Origin: an uncultured bacterium
GTDB lineage: Bacteria; Vulcanimicrobiota; Vulcanimicrobiia; Vulcanimicrobiales; Vulcanimicrobiaceae
Length of the DNA stretch: 64,000 nt
NCBI GenBank assembly: GCA_903829325.1
Contig: CAIKPM010000045.1
Span: 1-64,000, forward strand
Reading direction: 5' to 3'
Position numbers and translations under genes: made by a program. How positions within the stretch are numbered: position 1 is the stretch's first letter; each line of letters opens with the position of its first letter. Positions 53,745 to 63,318 of the stretch are shown one piece after another. The notes beneath the pieces were generated by a model. It was not told the origin of the DNA. It ran no database searches and worked only from the letters and a program-made list of their open reading frames with translations.

Positions 53745-54798
53745 GACGCAGCCATTAGAGCTCGGGATCGATACGGGGCTCTTACTGACCGAACAGCACG
53801 GCAAAGCACGCCATCTCCATGCCATCCTTGCAGCCCTTGCTACGCGAGACGACGTACAAACAACCTTACTGTGTAGTGACGAGCAGCTCGACACCGTGGC
53901 TGCGCGCTACTCTCATTCGAGCCTGAGCGTTGACAGCTACCGTTCCGCGCGGCGCGATGCCTACGATGTCGTCTGGTACCCATGGAGCACCGCGAATTTC
54001 CCGACCAAATCACCCACGGTCCTGAGCATCAACGAGCTCTTTGCGTTTACGGCCCCCGCCAAGAATTTTTTCACGCGGAGGCGCGAGCAGCACACCTTGC
54101 GCAATGCAGCGCGTCAAGCCGAAGCCCTGATTGCTCCTTCGGAATGCCTACGCGACCTCAGCGGCGAGCTACTCGACGTCGACGACGCAGCTCTGAGCAT
54201 CATCCGCCCTGTGCCCGATCCGGCATGGTACCCCGCCTTAGACCCGCTGCCATTTTCAGAGCTCGCGGATATGCCGTATATCCTCGTCGTACCCGAGCCA
54301 CGGGGCAAGCAAAATCTGCCACTCTTTTTTGAAGCGTTTGCGCGCGCCTACCGTAAACGCGACATCAGTGTCGCCATCTGCGGCACCGTGCCTGAAAAAG
54401 CGCAGCGGAGTTTTCGGAAAATACCGCATCGCCATACCGTCACCGCCAATGAGACCGAATTACGCGCGCTTTATCGTAATGCAGCAGCGGTAGCCGTTCC
54501 CGCTACCCACGAAGCCTTTCACTTCACCGCGATTGAAGCATCGGCGTGCGGCGCGGCGCTCATTACCGCGAATACACCAACACTCCTCGAAGCACTCGGC
54601 GACACCAGTCTCTCAATCGATGCCAAAGAACGCGATGCGTGGATCGAAGGCCTCGAACTCATCATCGATGATCCCGCCTTGAATGCGAAGCTGCGTGCAC
54701 AAGCGGTAAATCGCTGGAACGCAACAGCGCGCACAGCACCACTGGAGCAACTGCTGAGCATCTTGCGCTCATGCGCAGGTCGCGACACGTACACATGA
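53731..54798 (+). CDS. Glycosyltransferase, GT4-like
   Basis: 355 residues, GT-B fold. The C-terminal domain is clear: YILVVPEPRGKQNLPLFFEAFARAY, VAICGTVPEK, and the EX7E motif in THEAFHFTAIEASACG. The N-terminal domain is divergent (LELGIDTGLLLTEQHGKARHLHAILAAL). Sugar donor and acceptor are unknown. It overlaps the CPBP gene and is followed at 10-20 bp by the zinc peptidase gene, forming a run that starts at 51293. Confidence 0.82.
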   Translation: MPKAETQPLELGIDTGLLLTEQHGKARHLHAILAALATRDDVQTTLLCSDEQLDTVAARYSHSSLSVDSYRSARRDAYDVVWYPWSTANFPTKSPTVLSINELFAFTAPAKNFFTRRREQHTLRNAARQAEALIAPSECLRDLSGELLDVDDAALSIIRPVPDPAWYPALDPLPFSELADMPYILVVPEPRGKQNLPLFFEAFARAYRKRDISVAICGTVPEKAQRSFRKIPHRHTVTANETELRALYRNAAAVAVPATHEAFHFTAIEASACGAALITANTPTLLEALGDTSLSIDAKERDAWIEGLELIIDDPALNAKLRAQAVNRWNATARTAPLEQLLSILRSCAGRDTYT

Positions 54799-54817
54799 GC
54801 GGGTTACCGTGCCATGC

Positions 54818-55384
54818 ATGGAGCTTCATCGTCTCGCCCAACGTCTCTTCACCCAGTCCCCACCTGCCCCACACATCGCACTGCGCACACTCGCACGCTT
54901 TGGGGAAGCGGCATTAACCGCCACCTATCAGCACGGGATTCGCGTTACGCTCCTCCAAGCACGCGACACCTATGCACAATATTCGCCGACCTTGCGCCAA
55001 ATAGCGAGTGACCTCGATCGGTGGCCGCATCCGCCCGCTGGGCTGTTTGTTGTAGCAGAACGAACGATGTATATTCGTCAAATCACAGCGATGACAATTG
55101 CGCATGAATTTGGCCATGCACTTGATTGCACGCTCGGCAATGGAGTGTATTATTCAAACCAGGATATCCATTTACAATCATTTTTCGCGCAACAACAACC
55201 GTGGATTACTCCCTATGCAGCAACCAGTGTTGAAGAATATTTCGCCGAAGCGTTGCGCGCTTATGTCAACGCGAATGATGCACATTCTCCCTGGCCTCCG
55301 GCCACGCGCCAACGCTTACAACGCGTGAACTACCAACTCTTTCGCTATATCGAAGAGCTATTTTCGCAAAAAATACTCATGTAA
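54818..55384 (+). CDS. Zinc metallopeptidase with HEFGH motif, function unknown
   Basis: 188 residues. HEFGHALD (H96, E97, H100) is the zincin motif, and EEYFAEALRAYV about 40 residues later supplies a candidate third ligand and stabilising Tyr, as in ATLF/M34-like and related single-domain peptidases. No signal peptide is seen. Preceding residues show a beta strand (AGLFVVAERTMYIRQI) typical of these folds. GTG 54809 is an alternative start; neither start has a strong ribosome site. Substrate unknown. Confidence 0.75.
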   Translation: MELHRLAQRLFTQSPPAPHIALRTLARFGEAALTATYQHGIRVTLLQARDTYAQYSPTLRQIASDLDRWPHPPAGLFVVAERTMYIRQITAMTIAHEFGHALDCTLGNGVYYSNQDIHLQSFFAQQQPWITPYAATSVEEYFAEALRAYVNANDAHSPWPPATRQRLQRVNYQLFRYIEELFSQKILM

Positions 55385-55448
55385 TGAGATTCGCGTTTTA
55401 TGACGATAACCTGAGGATAGGAGTGCGTTCTCAGGAGGAGCATTGAGC

Positions 55449-57473
55449 ATGGCTAGTACGAGTTCCACAATCTCGTTGCGCGCAAAGTTTCTTGGTACTG
55501 GCGCTATTGTTGCCACACTCTTCGTGCTGAGTAATGTCTTGTCGCATAAGAGCTACCAAACACTCTCACAAGTAGCCACCAGCGATGCGGGGACGCCACA
55601 ATTTATTAGCGATGTCACCACTATTACGGAACAATGGCTGCAGATCGATGATCAAGCCGGTAGTTTTGTGATTGGTGCGCATAATAATTCGCCAATCGGA
55701 AAAACCATCGCAACAAATTCCTGGCAAGCGATCATTCAAGCTCGACAAGCGATCGCGCAAGCGCTCAACTCGGCAAAAGCCGATGCGACAACCGATGCCG
55801 AACGCGATCTCGTACAGAAACTCTCGGGAGATATTGATACGTATCTGCATTTCAGCGATGCGATGTACGACGCAGCCAACCAAGGGAAGCCTGACGAATC
55901 TGCACGAGTTCTGCTAGTCGACAGCAGCACTGTTTCACATGCGTTACAAAATGATCTGACCGCGTTGCAGAAAGCAGCCGCAGCTCAACACAACCTAGAC
56001 CAGCAAAATCTTCGCAACAGCGCTTCGCAGAACGGCATGCTCGTCTTGTGCTTCACGCTTCTTGGCGCAGCGTGCTCGCTTGGACTCTTCTGGTGCTTAG
56101 GACAAGCACTCTTAGGGCATTTACAACGCCTGACGACCGCAGCGCAACATTTAGCGAAAGGCAATCTCAACGTCGAACAGCTCTTGCCAAAATCGAGCAA
56201 CGATGAGCTAGGCATCCTCACGAGCACGTTTCGCAACCTCGTCGATCATCAGGAGCGCATGGCCCTGGCTGCAGAAGCAATTGCGCATGGTGATTTAAGC
56301 GTCATCGTGCAAACAAAATCAGACCACGATCGTCTGGGTCATGCCTTTCGCAAGATGGTCGAAGAATTACGTGAATTCATCAATTCAGTGGGCGGTGGGG
56401 CAAACCGCGTTGATTTAAGCGCAGGACAAATCGCCACATCCAATCGTGAATTAAAGATCGCAACCGAACAAATTGCCAAAGTTATCGGTGAGATAGCGGA
56501 TGGAACGAATAATCAGGTCAGCTTCGCGAATTCTGCAGCGCTAGAAATTCAAACCCTGCGCAACAAAGTCGGCGAAGTCGCCGTGGGTGCTCGTGGGCAA
56601 GAGCAGGCAGTAGGCAGGGTAGAAAGCGCCCTGGGCATGCTCAGCGATGCACTGCAACAAACCACGCGTCGCGTCGAACAAGTCGCTTGCGCAGCAGAAC
56701 GTGCAGCTCAGAGTGCGCATAATGGCGATAGCGCGGTTGGCTCAACCATCGAGAGTATCCGGAGCGTGCGAGAGGTCGTCAGACACAGCACCAATCTGGT
56801 TGAAGAGCTCGGGCTTCAATCGCAAAGTATCGGTGAAAGTGTCACCGCAATTAATGAGATTGCCGATCAAACTAATTTGCTCGCGCTCAATGCTGCGATC
56901 GAAGCAGCTCGCGCCGGTGAACACGGTCTCGGCTTTGCGGTCGTGGCCGATGAGGTCCGCAAATTAGCCGAGCACGTCTTGGGATTGACGAAAGAAATCA
57001 CGCAACAAATTGCGACAATTCAGCACCAAGTTGCGGATGTCGTGCAAGCGATGCACACCGGGAGCGACCAAGTTGAGCATTGTGCCAAACTGGGTGAACA
57101 AGCTCAGAATGCATTGCGCTTAATTGCGAGCGTTGTACAAGAAACTAACGAGCAAGTACATGAAATCACCGACGCAGTCGCCAGCATGAACGCCAACGTC
57201 GATGCAGTTTCGGAAGCAACCAGCATTGTGGCAGGCACCGCTAACGATACTCGCACGAAAAGTGAGGTCATGCAAGGCGTCACCGGTCGAGTTGTTAGCG
57301 CGATGGAACAAATCGCCATGCTAGGCGACTCAAGCGCCGCCGGTGCTCAACAAGTCTCGGCCGCCGCCGAAGAGCAGCTCGCAACCGTCGAATCGCTCGT
57401 CACGCGCACGCTCGATCTGACCCGCCTCTCTTCCGAACTCAACGAAGGCGTCGCGCATTTCCACGTAGCGTAA
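55449..57473 (+). CDS. Methyl-accepting chemotaxis protein
   Basis: 674 residues: membrane span 1 ([17 protein letters not shown]), a periplasmic helical sensor of about 160 residues, span 2 near 195-217 ([19 protein letters not shown]), then two HAMP-like units in tandem ([16 protein letters not shown] and [15 protein letters not shown]), and a signalling domain whose tip is [20 protein letters not shown] with [22 protein letters not shown]. There is no C-terminal CheR-docking pentapeptide. No cheA/cheW lies in the window. ATG 55449 is ten bases after a perfect AGGAGG; a TTG two codons earlier is too close. Confidence 0.95.
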   Translation: MASTSSTISLRAKFLGTGAIVATLFVLSNVLSHKSYQTLSQVATSDAGTPQFISDVTTITEQWLQIDDQAGSFVIGAHNNSPIGKTIATNSWQAIIQARQAIAQALNSAKADATTDAERDLVQKLSGDIDTYLHFSDAMYDAANQGKPDESARVLLVDSSTVSHALQNDLTALQKAAAAQHNLDQQNLRNSASQNGMLVLCFTLLGAACSLGLFWCLGQALLGHLQRLTTAAQHLAKGNLNVEQLLPKSSNDELGILTSTFRNLVDHQERMALAAEAIAHGDLSVIVQTKSDHDRLGHAFRKMVEELREFINSVGGGANRVDLSAGQIATSNRELKIATEQIAKVIGEIADGTNNQVSFANSAALEIQTLRNKVGEVAVGARGQEQAVGRVESALGMLSDALQQTTRRVEQVACAAERAAQSAHNGDSAVGSTIESIRSVREVVRHSTNLVEELGLQSQSIGESVTAINEIADQTNLLALNAAIEAARAGEHGLGFAVVADEVRKLAEHVLGLTKEITQQIATIQHQVADVVQAMHTGSDQVEHCAKLGEQAQNALRLIASVVQETNEQVHEITDAVASMNANVDAVSEATSIVAGTANDTRTKSEVMQGVTGRVVSAMEQIAMLGDSSAAGAQQVSAAAEEQLATVESLVTRTLDLTRLSSELNEGVAHFHVA

Positions 57474-57482
57474 ACAAGAGGT

Positions 57483-57659
57483 TTATTGAGGCAAGTCTTC
57501 AGAGCTCAACAAGCCACCGATGTTGCCCTCAATGGCATTGGTTGCGTAGACATGCAGCGCGTCGTCATTGCGCCAGACCGGCCAAAGCTGCGCTATCTGT
57601 TCAGCCGAAAGCGGGCGCAGCGCAGCAAGGCGTTCATAGTAGCTTTCGATACGATCCAT
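57483..57659 (-). CDS. Small Fic-related ORF carrying only the inhibitory-helix motif
   Basis: 58 codons. Residues ending VYATNAIEGN match the N-terminal region of class II Fic (AMP-transferase) proteins, including the inhibitory-helix pattern (S/T)xxxE(G/N) as TNAIEG. No Fic catalytic core (HPFxxGN) is present in the ORF or beside it, since the convergent chemoreceptor gene begins 9 bp beyond the stop. GAGGG just before the ATG and its position 5 bp after the aldo/keto reductase stop suggest it is translated. It is either a remnant of a Fic gene or a small Fic-antitoxin-like protein. Confidence 0.5.
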   Translation of the reverse strand: MDRIESYYERLAALRPLSAEQIAQLWPVWRNDDALHVYATNAIEGNIGGLLSSEDLPQ

Positions 57660-57664
57660 ATCCC

Positions 57665-58531
57665 TCAGAGCTCGGCGGTGAGAAGTTGATACTCGTCCGG
57701 TGTAAGGGCCAAGCTGGCAGCGGCGAGATTTTCCTCAAAGTGTGCCAGCGAAGCGGTGCCTGGGATCGGTAACATAATCGGCGAGCGCTGCAACAACCAT
57801 GCCAATGCGATTTGGGTTTGGCTCGCTTGGTGGGCGTGGGCAATCTTCGCAAGGACAGCTTGGCGTTGCGCAACCTGCCCCATCGCCAGCGGAAACCACG
57901 GGAGAAAAGGAATCCCCAGCTGTTCGCAGCGACGCAAGACATCGTCAGAACTACGATCATAAATATTATATCGATTTTGCACCGAAGCAATATCCGTCAC
58001 TTCGCGCGCACGATCGAGTTGCTCTAGCGTGACGTTCGACAAGCCAATCGCGCGAATTTTCCCGGCAATCTGTAAATCGGCCAAGGCACCGACCGATTCT
58101 TCGATTGGCACGTGTGGATCAACCGCATGCAATTGATAGACGTCAATCGTGTCCAGTCGCAAGCGCTGCAGACTCCCCTCGCAGGCCGCACGCAAGGTGA
58201 CCGGGTCCGCCTTCACGCCCCAATGGTCAGGACCGTTACGCACGAGTCCACCTTTGGTCGCAATCACAAGCCCTGCGGGATAGGGATACAACGCCTCGGC
58301 GATGAGGGTTTCGTTGGTATGTGGGCCGTAGGCATCAGAGGTGTCGATGAAATTCACCCCACCAGCAATAACCCGTTTGAGCAGGGTCACAGCCGCTGCG
58401 GGATCAACCGGGGGGCCCCAAACGCCAGGACCAGCAAGACGCATCGCCCCATAACCAAGACGATTGACGGTTAGTTCCGCACCGAGCGTCAGTGTGCCGG
58501 CAGCAGCGGCCGGCGAGTCAAAGCTAAACAT
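57665..58531 (-). CDS. Aldo/keto reductase
   Basis: 288 residues, TIM barrel. The catalytic tetrad is visible: Asp and Tyr in NFIDTSDAYGPHTNE, Lys in VIATKGGL and His in YQLHAVDPH. NADPH-binding residues cluster in IPGTASLAHFEENLAA. The family reduces aldehydes and ketones; the substrate is open. It is divergent from pabB with a 40-bp gap; a small Fic-like ORF follows on the same strand. Confidence 0.93.
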   Translation of the reverse strand: MFSFDSPAAAAGTLTLGAELTVNRLGYGAMRLAGPGVWGPPVDPAAAVTLLKRVIAGGVNFIDTSDAYGPHTNETLIAEALYPYPAGLVIATKGGLVRNGPDHWGVKADPVTLRAACEGSLQRLRLDTIDVYQLHAVDPHVPIEESVGALADLQIAGKIRAIGLSNVTLEQLDRAREVTDIASVQNRYNIYDRSSDDVLRRCEQLGIPFLPWFPLAMGQVAQRQAVLAKIAHAHQASQTQIALAWLLQRSPIMLPIPGTASLAHFEENLAAASLALTPDEYQLLTAEL

Positions 58532-58571
58532 ATTTTCCTTATGAACTTACTGAAAGCGCTCTAGCAGGGTG

Positions 58572-59693
58572 ATGAAAAAGCAAATGAAAAGCAGCGAACT
58601 TGATTTTACGTTTCTCGGCAGCAGCCCGCAAGTCTTTAGCGCTCCCGACGCCGTGTTTGTTGCCCAGACATCGGCGCAAGCCTGGGAAATGCTTGGTCAG
58701 GTCGAGCACTTGCTCGCCGACGGTTTTGCAATCGCCGGTTTTCTTTCATACGAGCTTGGCTACAGCTGCGTCAACCTGCCCACACCAGCTCATCATCCCG
58801 CTCGCGAATTACCGTATCTGATCCTCGGTGCATTCGCACCACGCCAACCCGGACATATTCGAAACGCAACGATGAGCACCAGCAATTTGTGCATTAGCCC
58901 ACTGCGTTCAAGAACCAAACCCGAGCAGTACGCCCAAGCAGTACAGCTCATCCAAAAACAACTCACCGATGGTGAAGTCTACCAAGTCAATTTCTCGGTG
59001 CCATTCGATTTTGATATTCAGGGAAATCCGCTTCCCGCGTTCGAAATCGTAGCTGCGCAAACGCAAGCGCCGTATGCGGCGTCGTTGCGCTGCGAGAACA
59101 CCGTCCTACTTTCGTGGTCGCCAGAACTCTTTTTCCAATGCAAGGCTGAGCGCATTACCACCAAACCGATGAAAGGCACCGCACCACGCGACGCCGAGTT
59201 CAGCCTAGCTTCGGCAAAGAATCAGGCGGAACATATTATGATCGTCGATCTCTTACGCAATGATCTCTCGCGGATTTGCGATCGTGTGTGGGTCGAGCGC
59301 CTTTTTGAACGCGAGAAATATCCCACATTCCAAACCATGACTTCGACGATCTGCGGTGAGCGCAAACCCAATCTGCCTTTTACGGAAATTATCCGCGCCA
59401 TGTTCCCGTGCGGCAGCGTCACCGGCGCACCGAAACGCGCCGCAATGGCCGAAATCGCCGCCAGAGAGCACTTCCCCCGAGACGCCTACTGCGGCAGTCT
59501 CGGGTATCTGCTCCCGAACGGAGATGGAGAATGGAACGTCGCAATCCGCACGGCCCAGTTCAACACCGCCCGCGGCGTCGGTCGGCTTGACTTGGGTGGC
59601 GGTATCGTCGCGGATTCGCAGTGGGCGGACGAATGGGCCGAACTCTGGCTAAAGGGCCGTTTTTTCCGCGATCATTTTGGCTTGGGAGAATAA
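58572..59693 (+). CDS. pabB: Aminodeoxychorismate synthase component I (PabB-like)
   Basis: 373 residues from ATG 58572 (GTG one codon earlier is possible). It is a chorismate-binding enzyme: KPMKGTAPRDAE, HIMIVDLLRNDLSRICD, VERLFEREKYPTFQTMTSTICGE, and MFPCGSVTGAPKRAAM are the conserved active-site blocks. The N-terminal part (AIAGFLSYELGYS) fits PabB better than TrpE. It supplies 4-amino-4-deoxychorismate for p-aminobenzoate, used by FolP of the same genome. There is no fused lyase (PabC) domain. It overlaps pruA by 45 bp at the 3' end. Confidence 0.9.
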   Translation: MKKQMKSSELDFTFLGSSPQVFSAPDAVFVAQTSAQAWEMLGQVEHLLADGFAIAGFLSYELGYSCVNLPTPAHHPARELPYLILGAFAPRQPGHIRNATMSTSNLCISPLRSRTKPEQYAQAVQLIQKQLTDGEVYQVNFSVPFDFDIQGNPLPAFEIVAAQTQAPYAASLRCENTVLLSWSPELFFQCKAERITTKPMKGTAPRDAEFSLASAKNQAEHIMIVDLLRNDLSRICDRVWVERLFEREKYPTFQTMTSTICGERKPNLPFTEIIRAMFPCGSVTGAPKRAAMAEIAAREHFPRDAYCGSLGYLLPNGDGEWNVAIRTAQFNTARGVGRLDLGGGIVADSQWADEWAELWLKGRFFRDHFGLGE

Positions 59694-61217
59694 CCCGAGA
59701 TAATCGTATCCACCCGCTTTTGAGTCGGTGCCGCTCATGTTGAAGCCACCAAACGGATGCGCTCCCACTAAGGCCCCCGTGCACTTGCGATTCAAATACA
59801 GATTACCAACGAAGAATTCATCGGCGGCTCGATCCAACAATGAGCGATCACGCGTGTATACGGCACCGGTTAAGCCATACTCGCTATCATTCGCCCATGC
59901 CAGCGCCTCATCGAAATCACGCGCCTTCAGTACGGCCAACACCGGCCCAAAAATTTCCTCACGCACGATTGTTGCACTTGGCAAACAATCGGCAATAACC
60001 GTCGGTGCAACAAAATAGCCTTCGCCCGAAATTAACTGACCACCAGCAACTACTCGCCCTTCACGACGACCAGTTTCGATATACGCTGAAATCGACGCCA
60101 AGGCCGATGCATTAATTACTGGGCCAATCTGTGTCCCCGGCAAGCTGGGATCCCCCAGCTGCAGCTGAGCAACTTTCTCGACCACGAGCTCGAGCAGGGC
60201 GTCGTACACCCGCGCGTCGACAATCGCCCGCGAACACGCCGAACATTTTTGGCCACTAAAACCAAACGCTGAAGCCACGATGCCAGCTGCTGCCAGATCG
60301 AGATCGGCATCAGCCGCGACGATAATCGCGTCTTTACCGCCCATCTCGGCAATGACACGTTTAATCCAACGCTGCCCGGGTTGGGGTTGAGCGGCCAGTT
60401 CGTTGATCCGTAAACCAACTTCTTTCGAGCCAGTGAACGCAATAAAGCGCGTGCGTGGGTCGAGGACTAAGGCATCACCAATTTCACGACCTGAACCCGG
60501 CACAAAATTCACAACACCGGCCGGCAAACCCAATTCATGCAACAAATCGACAAAAACTGCGGCAATAACCGCAGAATCGCTAGACGGTTTGAGCACCACG
60601 GTATTACCGGCAACCAGTGCAGCGGCAGTCATGCCCGCCATAATCGCAAAAGCGAAATTCCACGGTGAGATCACGACACCAACACCAAGCGGAAGATACC
60701 GCAAGACATTCGTTTCACCCGGTACAGGCACGAGTGCGGGAGGCGACGCGTAACGCAGCGCTTCTCGAGCATAAAATTCGAGAAAGTCGATGGCTTCGGC
60801 GGTGTCGGCATCGGCTTCGACCCAGGGCTTGCCCACTTCTAAAATGAGCAACGCATTATATCGAGCACGCTCTTGACGAATACGCTGAGCAGCTGCAATG
60901 AGCAAGGCAGCACGCTCTGCGGCGGTCGTGCGACTCCAAGAGGCAAACGCACGTTGAGCCGCAGCGATGGCCTCATCAGCCTGAGCTCGGCTCGCGCTCG
61001 CGACGACACCAACAATTTCCCTGGGACGAGCGGGGTTCAGCGATGCAATACGCTGCTCAGTCTCAATACGTTGACCGTCAATAACCAACGGATAGCTCGT
61101 CCCAAAACGAGCGCGCTCAGCCGCAAGAGCTTGCAACTGGTTCGTCTGGGAAGCGGCATCTCCAAATGTCTGAATGGCTTCGTTCGTAAAAGGCGGATAC
61201 GCAAGCAGATTCATCAT
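59649..61217 (-). CDS. L-glutamate gamma-semialdehyde dehydrogenase (P5C dehydrogenase)
   Basis: 522 residues from ATG 61217; the frame is open to 61367 but those residues are not family-like. The sequence follows the RocA/PruA type: the preamble MNLLAYPPFTNEAIQTFGD, PLGVGVVISPWNFAFAIMAGMTAAALVAGNTVVLKPSSDSAV, FTGSKEVGLRI, catalytic Cys in GFSGQKCSACSR, and EEIFGPVLAVLKARDFDEAL. It oxidises P5C/glutamate semialdehyde to glutamate in proline degradation. No proline dehydrogenase gene adjoins. Glutamate made here could be used by the GDH at 5.5 kb. Confidence 0.92.
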   Translation of the reverse strand: MMNLLAYPPFTNEAIQTFGDAASQTNQLQALAAERARFGTSYPLVIDGQRIETEQRIASLNPARPREIVGVVASASRAQADEAIAAAQRAFASWSRTTAAERAALLIAAAQRIRQERARYNALLILEVGKPWVEADADTAEAIDFLEFYAREALRYASPPALVPVPGETNVLRYLPLGVGVVISPWNFAFAIMAGMTAAALVAGNTVVLKPSSDSAVIAAVFVDLLHELGLPAGVVNFVPGSGREIGDALVLDPRTRFIAFTGSKEVGLRINELAAQPQPGQRWIKRVIAEMGGKDAIIVAADADLDLAAAGIVASAFGFSGQKCSACSRAIVDARVYDALLELVVEKVAQLQLGDPSLPGTQIGPVINASALASISAYIETGRREGRVVAGGQLISGEGYFVAPTVIADCLPSATIVREEIFGPVLAVLKARDFDEALAWANDSEYGLTGAVYTRDRSLLDRAADEFFVGNLYLNRKCTGALVGAHPFGGFNMSGTDSKAGGYDYLGLFSQAKMIAEKTAL

Positions 61218-61346
61218 GGCGTTGCGCTTCGACTCACCGGCGTGCTTTCGCTCCTGAACGCATCGATCCAAAAGTATTTTCATTTTGTGAAGCGAACACA
61301 CCGCATCCCTTGAGGAGTGTACTGTGCCTATCAGAGCTGCTTGCCC

Positions 61347-62012
61347 ATGATGAACATTGATACGCACGCCGCTTTAGCTGGCTCGCGGCCTGTCATTTGT
61401 GGAGATGTGCGCTCGGTACCCAATCAATGGGCAGCCCAAAAACGGGCGTTCGATGTCGTCTTCGCCCTGGCCGTCTTGCTCGTGAGCAGCCCCTTACTGA
61501 TCGTCGCGATGCTGGCTATCTGCCTCTCATCACCGGGCAATCCGATGTGTATCCAAGAAAGAGTTGGGCGTTACGGGCACGTGTATCGGATGTACAAACT
61601 CCGCACGATGATCGTTGGAGCTGAGCGTTTGCCTCAGCCGATTCTGCAAAAGCAGCGCGACGACAAACGAATTCTGCCGATCGGTCGGATCCTGCGCAAA
61701 CTCAGCTTGGATGAGCTCCCCAACCTGATCAATGTGCTGCGGGGAGAAATGTCCATCGTCGGGCCTCGCCCGCTCTTGGTCAAGGAACACGCGCTCTGCA
61801 TCGAGCGCCACGGCCGCGCGGCTGCCGAACAGCGCCTCCAAACTCGCCCCGGTTTAACGGGGCTCTGGCAAGTTTCCGGTCGAGCTCAGCTCCACTTCGA
61901 CGAGCGGATCCAACTAGATATCGCCTACACCAATACGTGGACGCCGCAATCCGACCTGAAAATCATCCTCAAAACGATTCCGGTCGTCTGCCTGGGCCAA
62001 GGCGCGTACTAA
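61347..62012 (+). CDS. Undecaprenyl-phosphate sugar transferase (bacterial sugar transferase family)
   Basis: 221 residues. One hydrophobic re-entrant segment (RAFDVVFALAVLLVSSPLLIVAMLAI) is followed by a catalytic domain with IQERVGRYGHVYRMYKLRTM, ILRKLSLDELPNLINVLRGEMSIVGPRPLL, RPGLTGLWQVSGRAQL and DIAYTNTWT. Monotopic initiators of this type load the first sugar phosphate on the lipid carrier for capsule, O-antigen or exopolysaccharide. The large N-terminal membrane domain of WcaJ is absent. No polysaccharide cluster is in the window. In-frame GTG 61317 is an alternative start. Confidence 0.9.
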   Translation: MMNIDTHAALAGSRPVICGDVRSVPNQWAAQKRAFDVVFALAVLLVSSPLLIVAMLAICLSSPGNPMCIQERVGRYGHVYRMYKLRTMIVGAERLPQPILQKQRDDKRILPIGRILRKLSLDELPNLINVLRGEMSIVGPRPLLVKEHALCIERHGRAAAEQRLQTRPGLTGLWQVSGRAQLHFDERIQLDIAYTNTWTPQSDLKIILKTIPVVCLGQGAY

Positions 62013-62091
62013 TTTCTCTCCAAGAATCCAAGCTTGGTCTCGTCATTTAAGCGGGAGATTGGCGTCTGAACGGGAGAATCTCGGGCTTGGT

Positions 62092-63312
62092 ATGATCTAT
62101 GATATTGCAGTCGTCGGTGGTGGCATTGTCGGTCTAGCGACCGCGCGCGACCTCCTTTTGCGCCATCCCCACCTCAAGCTCGTCCTCATAGAAAAGGAAC
62201 CCGCCTTGAGCCGCCATCAGAGCGGGCACAATAGCGGCGTTATTCATTCTGGCATTTATTATACGCCTGGTTCGCTGAAAGCTCGGCTCTGCGTCGCAGG
62301 ACGCAAAGCCGCCTGGGAATATTGCACGCGTAAAGGCATCCCCTATAAAAATGTTGGCAAGCTCATCGTAGCAACAGAACCCGAAGAGTTGCCCCGACTC
62401 GACACGCTCATGCAACGCGGCATCGAGAACGGCATCGAAGGGCTAGAATTGCTTGATGCAGCGGGTATCGAAGCACGTGAACCAGCGTTTCGCGGGATCA
62501 AAGCGATTTGGTCACCCGTCACCGGCATCGTCGATTGGGCGCAGGTCGCGCTGGCCTATGGCGACGATGTTCGCGAAGCGGGTGGCACGATTCACACCGG
62601 GCGCGAAGTCACCGGCTTAACCCGTAAGAACGGGATCACCGATATCCGCACCCCCGAAGGCAGCTTCGAAGCTCGCTACGTGATCACGTGCGGCGGGCTC
62701 TATTCGGATCGCCTAGCGAAAATGTCGGGTGGCAAAACCGATCCAAAAATCGTACCCTTCCGCGGGGATTATTTGGTCTTGCGCCCTGAAAAGCGCCACT
62801 TGGTCAACACCAATGTGTACCCGGTACCCGATCCGCAGTTTCCGTTTCTCGGCGTTCATTTCACCCCCCGTATGGACGGCTCGATTTGGCTCGGACCGAA
62901 CGCGGTGCTGGCCTTCGCTCGTGAAGGCTACTCCCTGACGACCATCAATCCGCGTGATCTCGCCGAGTCACTCACCTATCCCGGTTTCCTGAGAGTCATG
63001 AGCAAGTATTGGAAAATCGGCTTCGGCGAAATGTATCGGGATATTTTTCCAAGCGCCTACGTCAAGGCACTCCAGCGCTATATGCCGAGCCTCACCCCCG
63101 AAGACTGTCTACCGGGTCCGTCAGGAGTACGCGCACAAGCAATGGATTCTAACGGTGATATGGTCGACGACTTCTTCTTTGAAGGCTCCGAAGGCATCAT
63201 GCACGTGCGCAATGCGCCCTCACCAGCGGCAACCTCATCCTTGGCAATCGGTCGCTATATTGCCGAAGACGCCGAGCAACGCTTCGCAATCGGCGATCCG
63301 GTCGCGTCGTAA
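62092..63312 (+). CDS. lhgO: L-2-hydroxyglutarate oxidase
   Basis: 406 residues, a DAO-type flavoprotein. The FAD loop VVGGGIVGLATARDLLLRHP, SRHQSGHNSGVIHSGIYYTPGSLKARLC and IVPFRGDYLVLRPEKRHLVNTNVYPVPDPQFPFLGVHFTPRMDGSIWLGPNAV are hallmark LhgO sequences. The enzyme oxidises L-2-hydroxyglutarate to 2-oxoglutarate, feeding electrons to quinone. The start at ATG 62092 is where family members begin; a TTG at 62059 is also in frame. Confidence 0.93.
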   Translation: MIYDIAVVGGGIVGLATARDLLLRHPHLKLVLIEKEPALSRHQSGHNSGVIHSGIYYTPGSLKARLCVAGRKAAWEYCTRKGIPYKNVGKLIVATEPEELPRLDTLMQRGIENGIEGLELLDAAGIEAREPAFRGIKAIWSPVTGIVDWAQVALAYGDDVREAGGTIHTGREVTGLTRKNGITDIRTPEGSFEARYVITCGGLYSDRLAKMSGGKTDPKIVPFRGDYLVLRPEKRHLVNTNVYPVPDPQFPFLGVHFTPRMDGSIWLGPNAVLAFAREGYSLTTINPRDLAESLTYPGFLRVMSKYWKIGFGEMYRDIFPSAYVKALQRYMPSLTPEDCLPGPSGVRAQAMDSNGDMVDDFFFEGSEGIMHVRNAPSPAATSSLAIGRYIAEDAEQRFAIGDPVAS

Positions 63313-63318
63313 GCGACC

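Noticed and set aside
57486-57689. 67-codon plus-strand frame after the chemoreceptor gene
   Set aside because: It is antisense to the small Fic-like ORF and to the end of the aldo/keto reductase and has no family resemblance.
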